Positions 61,466 to 64,000 of a stretch of 64,000 nt of DNA are shown here, in pieces. Source of the DNA: Metopolophium dirhodum (taxonomy: Eukaryota; Arthropoda; Insecta; Hemiptera; Aphididae). The notes under the pieces were generated by a model, which did no database searches, had not been told where the DNA came from, and worked only from the letters and a program-made list of their open reading frames with translations. Where the stretch lies: positions 11,603,228 through 11,667,227 of the forward strand of contig NC_083563.1 of the NCBI RefSeq assembly GCF_019925205.1, given 5' to 3'. Positions within the stretch are counted from its first letter, which is position 1. Each line of letters begins with the position of its first letter. The position numbers and the translations under genes were made by a program.

Positions 61466-63381
61466 ATGGCCGATCAAAATCCAAATGAGATTCAAAATCC
61501 AGAATTTTGTAAACCCAAGGTAAAATTTTTGATTGAATAATTCAAAAATATTTTGATTTTATTGACTAAGTACCTACCTATATACAATTGTTTTAGGACC
61601 CCAAAGATGTTGAAAAAGCTCAAGAAGAGTGTATGAAAAAACAATATCAAATGAAGTCAAATTGGCCTCCAGTCAGTGGTCATTCTGCTCTCCTTCAAAA
61701 ACGTTTAGCCAAAGGGGTATGAGTAACTTAATGGATCACAATAGATTTAAATGTTTAACCTTTGGTTTAAGGCGCCTGGTGCCATTGTAATTTTGTACAC
61801 AAAAATACACTCTACAGGAATAATGATCATGTTCTACAGAATCAACCAAATTTGATAATTTTTTTAACTAATGAAGGGTAATATTCTACAGGCTGCACCT
61901 TCAATATTTTAATCCCAAACTTCATAATATGTTTTCAAAATTAATACAGTTTTAAGCTTTTTTTTTATAGGTAAATTATATTATACCATTATTTAAAATA
62001 AAATAAAAAATCAGAGTTTAATGTGGCCTGTAGGAAGTCTTCTTCTTTCAAATAAAAAAATAATTATCAAAATCCGACAATTCTACAAGGCCTGAGAACC
62101 ATTCCTGTGAAGTAATTTTTTTTTTTTGATACAATACACCCTATTAACCCCCTCCTCTAAATAGGTATCGGGTAGTAGATTAGTGGAAAAGTATTATAGT
62201 TAAGGTAGCAACTAAAATATAAAATATATAAAATTTTATAGAATTACGGAAAATTTGAAAAACGTAACTGGGAGCCCCTTAATAAAATTAATTTTAAGTA
62301 CTTATTTTAACAATATTATACTGTTATAATTTTTTTAATTTATGATAATATTGTTTGAGCTATATTTTAAAAATTAAAATAATTAGATTTATACATTTTT
62401 ACTTTATTTAGATATATAACTTGATTGTGTTTTAATCATATAATAATAATTATTAATTTATTTGACACCAAAATTATAAGTATATTTTTGAACTTTCGTT
62501 GTATATATGTGATGTGCATTTATGCACTGAAGATGTTAGTGGGACCAGAATTTGTCCAAAGTGTTTAATTTTGTGAAATATTTAATATCTTATAATAGTA
62601 AATTTCATTATGTATTTACGTACTCCTCTGTAACAGCAGTAGTCACTTATAACAATACAACATGGCGCAACCAGCCATTATGTTTTTTTGTGTTACTAAT
62701 ATTTCAAAAAAACAAAATGTATCATTTAAATATTGTGACACTTCTATGGTTTTTACAGCACAAAAAGTCAAAAATGTATACGTACATCAAAAATAAAAAT
62801 TTTAAATCATTGTATAAAGCTGGCATTTTTTTCACGTCATATAAGATAGGCAGTTATATTCAACCAGACCCAATGATGTCACCTGGCTATTCTAAATATC
62901 TTAATATCTACTTAAATAATATTTTTTTTACATTGCATTTTGACCAAATTGTTTTAAATAGTTAATATTAAAATAATTAAATATTAAATAATAATTTGAA
63001 GAAAACATTTTTTTGTGTTATTTTTTTTTAGATATATGAGACTGTATTATTTTCAACAATGACGTATGCTGTAAATTATGACTACTAATAAAATATTTTA
63101 AACAATGCTTATATTAATAATGAGTTATCTGTTCTTATCTTTATAATAAATTTAAAGAATGTTAATTTGGTTTTCAGCAAAAATTTTTTGACTCCGGTGA
63201 TTATCAAATGGCCAGGCAGGCGGGTAATGGTAATAAATTGATTAATAATCGCCCTGTGCAACAAGTATTGGGTTTTGGTACTGGGGATACCATACCGACA
63301 CCAGAAACTGTTCCGGCACGCAAGACTTCTATTATTCAGCCAAAATTCAACTCAAGTTCCACTCCATCATCTACCACGTGA
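61466..63381 (+). CDS. endos: Alpha-endosulfine / ARPP-19 homologue
   Basis: Three coding exons, 61466-61519, 61597-61716 and 63178-63381, give 378 nt (125 aa) with phase-0 junctions; the acceptor at 61463 lies 2 bp before the ATG, so the 5' UTR is spliced. The invariant FDSGDY motif is at residues 62-67. When its serine (64) is phosphorylated by Greatwall kinase the protein inhibits PP2A-B55 and permits mitotic and meiotic entry. A PKA-type site RKTS ends at Ser109. Other family features are QYQMKSNWPPVSGHSALLQK, RLAKGQKFFDS, and GDTIPTPETVP before a Ser/Thr-rich tail. Length is normal for the family (about 110-125 aa). The small size and intrinsic disorder are typical. Intron 2 (1.46 kb) has a 137-codon frame that I do not believe is coding. 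Confidence 0.95.
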
Positions 63382-64000
63382 TTTGTATGTCTTAACGGGT
63401 TAATTAATTAAAAAAAATTTTTATTCAGTAATTTAGTCCAATCAAATGTAAATGTTATCCATTTTAATTTTGTTAATGTTATGACTTATGGCCCATGGAG
63501 TAAACAAAAAATGGCCATTTGATTAAACTATTATTTTTTTTTTTTTTATTAATATTTTTATCATTAATAAGTAATTGAATTTTACAGAGAATTTTATGTA
63601 ACTACATTATATTTCAATTCTATTCAAACGCTCATAATAAAGCATTTTTTCCAACAAAGTAACTGACTTTTAATATTATTATTATTTTAAATTATTGGTT
63701 CATAAAATGATCAATGTTATTAGCTGTGTAAGCACATTTGCTAGTGAGTGTTGTTTCAATCTATAACCAGAGTCCAGAGTAAGCCAGTAATACTTCAGTC
63801 TGCTAGTATCTAGATATGTCTTTAAGTTATTATTTGTGAATTATGAATTCTTATAATGTATTAAATTTAATAACTAAAAATGATTTGTTTTTTTTTACAA
63901 ACTATGGATAATATTATACACACAATATAAAATTTGTGATTTGGTAATCAAACAAAATTTAATTTTTTGAATAAAACTTATTTGAGTATTAATCTAAATT
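63382..64000. other. Endosulfine 3' UTR and downstream sequence
   Basis: Non-coding AT-rich sequence that includes the likely 3' UTR. No further gene is visible before the window ends. Confidence 0.55.
63636..63641 (+). terminator. Endosulfine poly(A) signal AATAAA
   Basis: First canonical AATAAA after the stop, about 255 bp downstream of it. Another lies near 63970. Confidence 0.6.

Overview
The window looks like aphid nuclear DNA (Hemiptera, Aphididae). It is very AT-rich, with frequent TAGGTA/TACCTA motifs, short TTAGG runs and compact introns with insect-type splice sites. The aphid assignment rests on sequence style and gene similarity recalled from memory, because no search could be run.

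The left part, about 1-29,200, holds no recognisable host gene. It contains a ~0.67 kb repeat present twice in direct orientation 20.8 kb apart (636-1307 and 21465-22143), and a retrotransposon RT tail (about 3410-3640). A ~350 bp inverted repeat (3690-4035 / 7885-8232) encloses a CpG-rich 1.2 kb segment, and a truncated jockey-like retrotransposon lies at 5602-6507. A ~12 kb satellite array (about 9210-21260) is built of ~237 bp monomers, partly arranged in a 1,430 bp higher-order repeat. A 3.3 kb element with ~275 bp terminal inverted repeats (22144-25457) follows. It carries a nested hAT remnant and continues into a ~147 bp minisatellite.

The right part, 29,241-63,381, is a normal gene-dense block. 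It holds BOP1 (minus strand, 12 coding exons, 663 aa), CTU2 (plus, 9 exons, 438 aa), a deoxynucleoside kinase/TK2-like gene (minus, 5 exons, 328 or 266 aa), DCAF1/VprBP (minus, 27 exons, 1,445 aa) and an endosulfine/ARPP-19 gene (plus, 3 coding exons, 125 aa). I assembled every coding sequence exon by exon; GT-AG sites and phase agree throughout and each ends in a stop codon. BOP1/CTU2 and DCAF1/endosulfine are head-to-head pairs; CTU2 and the kinase converge.

The genes serve basic growth functions: ribosome biogenesis (BOP1), tRNA wobble-uridine thiolation (CTU2), dNTP salvage (kinase), CUL4-DDB1 ubiquitin ligase targeting (DCAF1) and PP2A-B55 inhibition in mitosis (endosulfine). Introns are rich in small non-autonomous DNA transposons: a hAT with a perfect 8 bp target duplication, TA-flanked elements, and four fold-back elements with TTAA-type ends in DCAF1. 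A tRNA-derived SINE lies in CTU2. I found no clear new biological system; the satellite architecture, the TIR-plus-minisatellite element and the fold-back family are the best candidates for follow-up.
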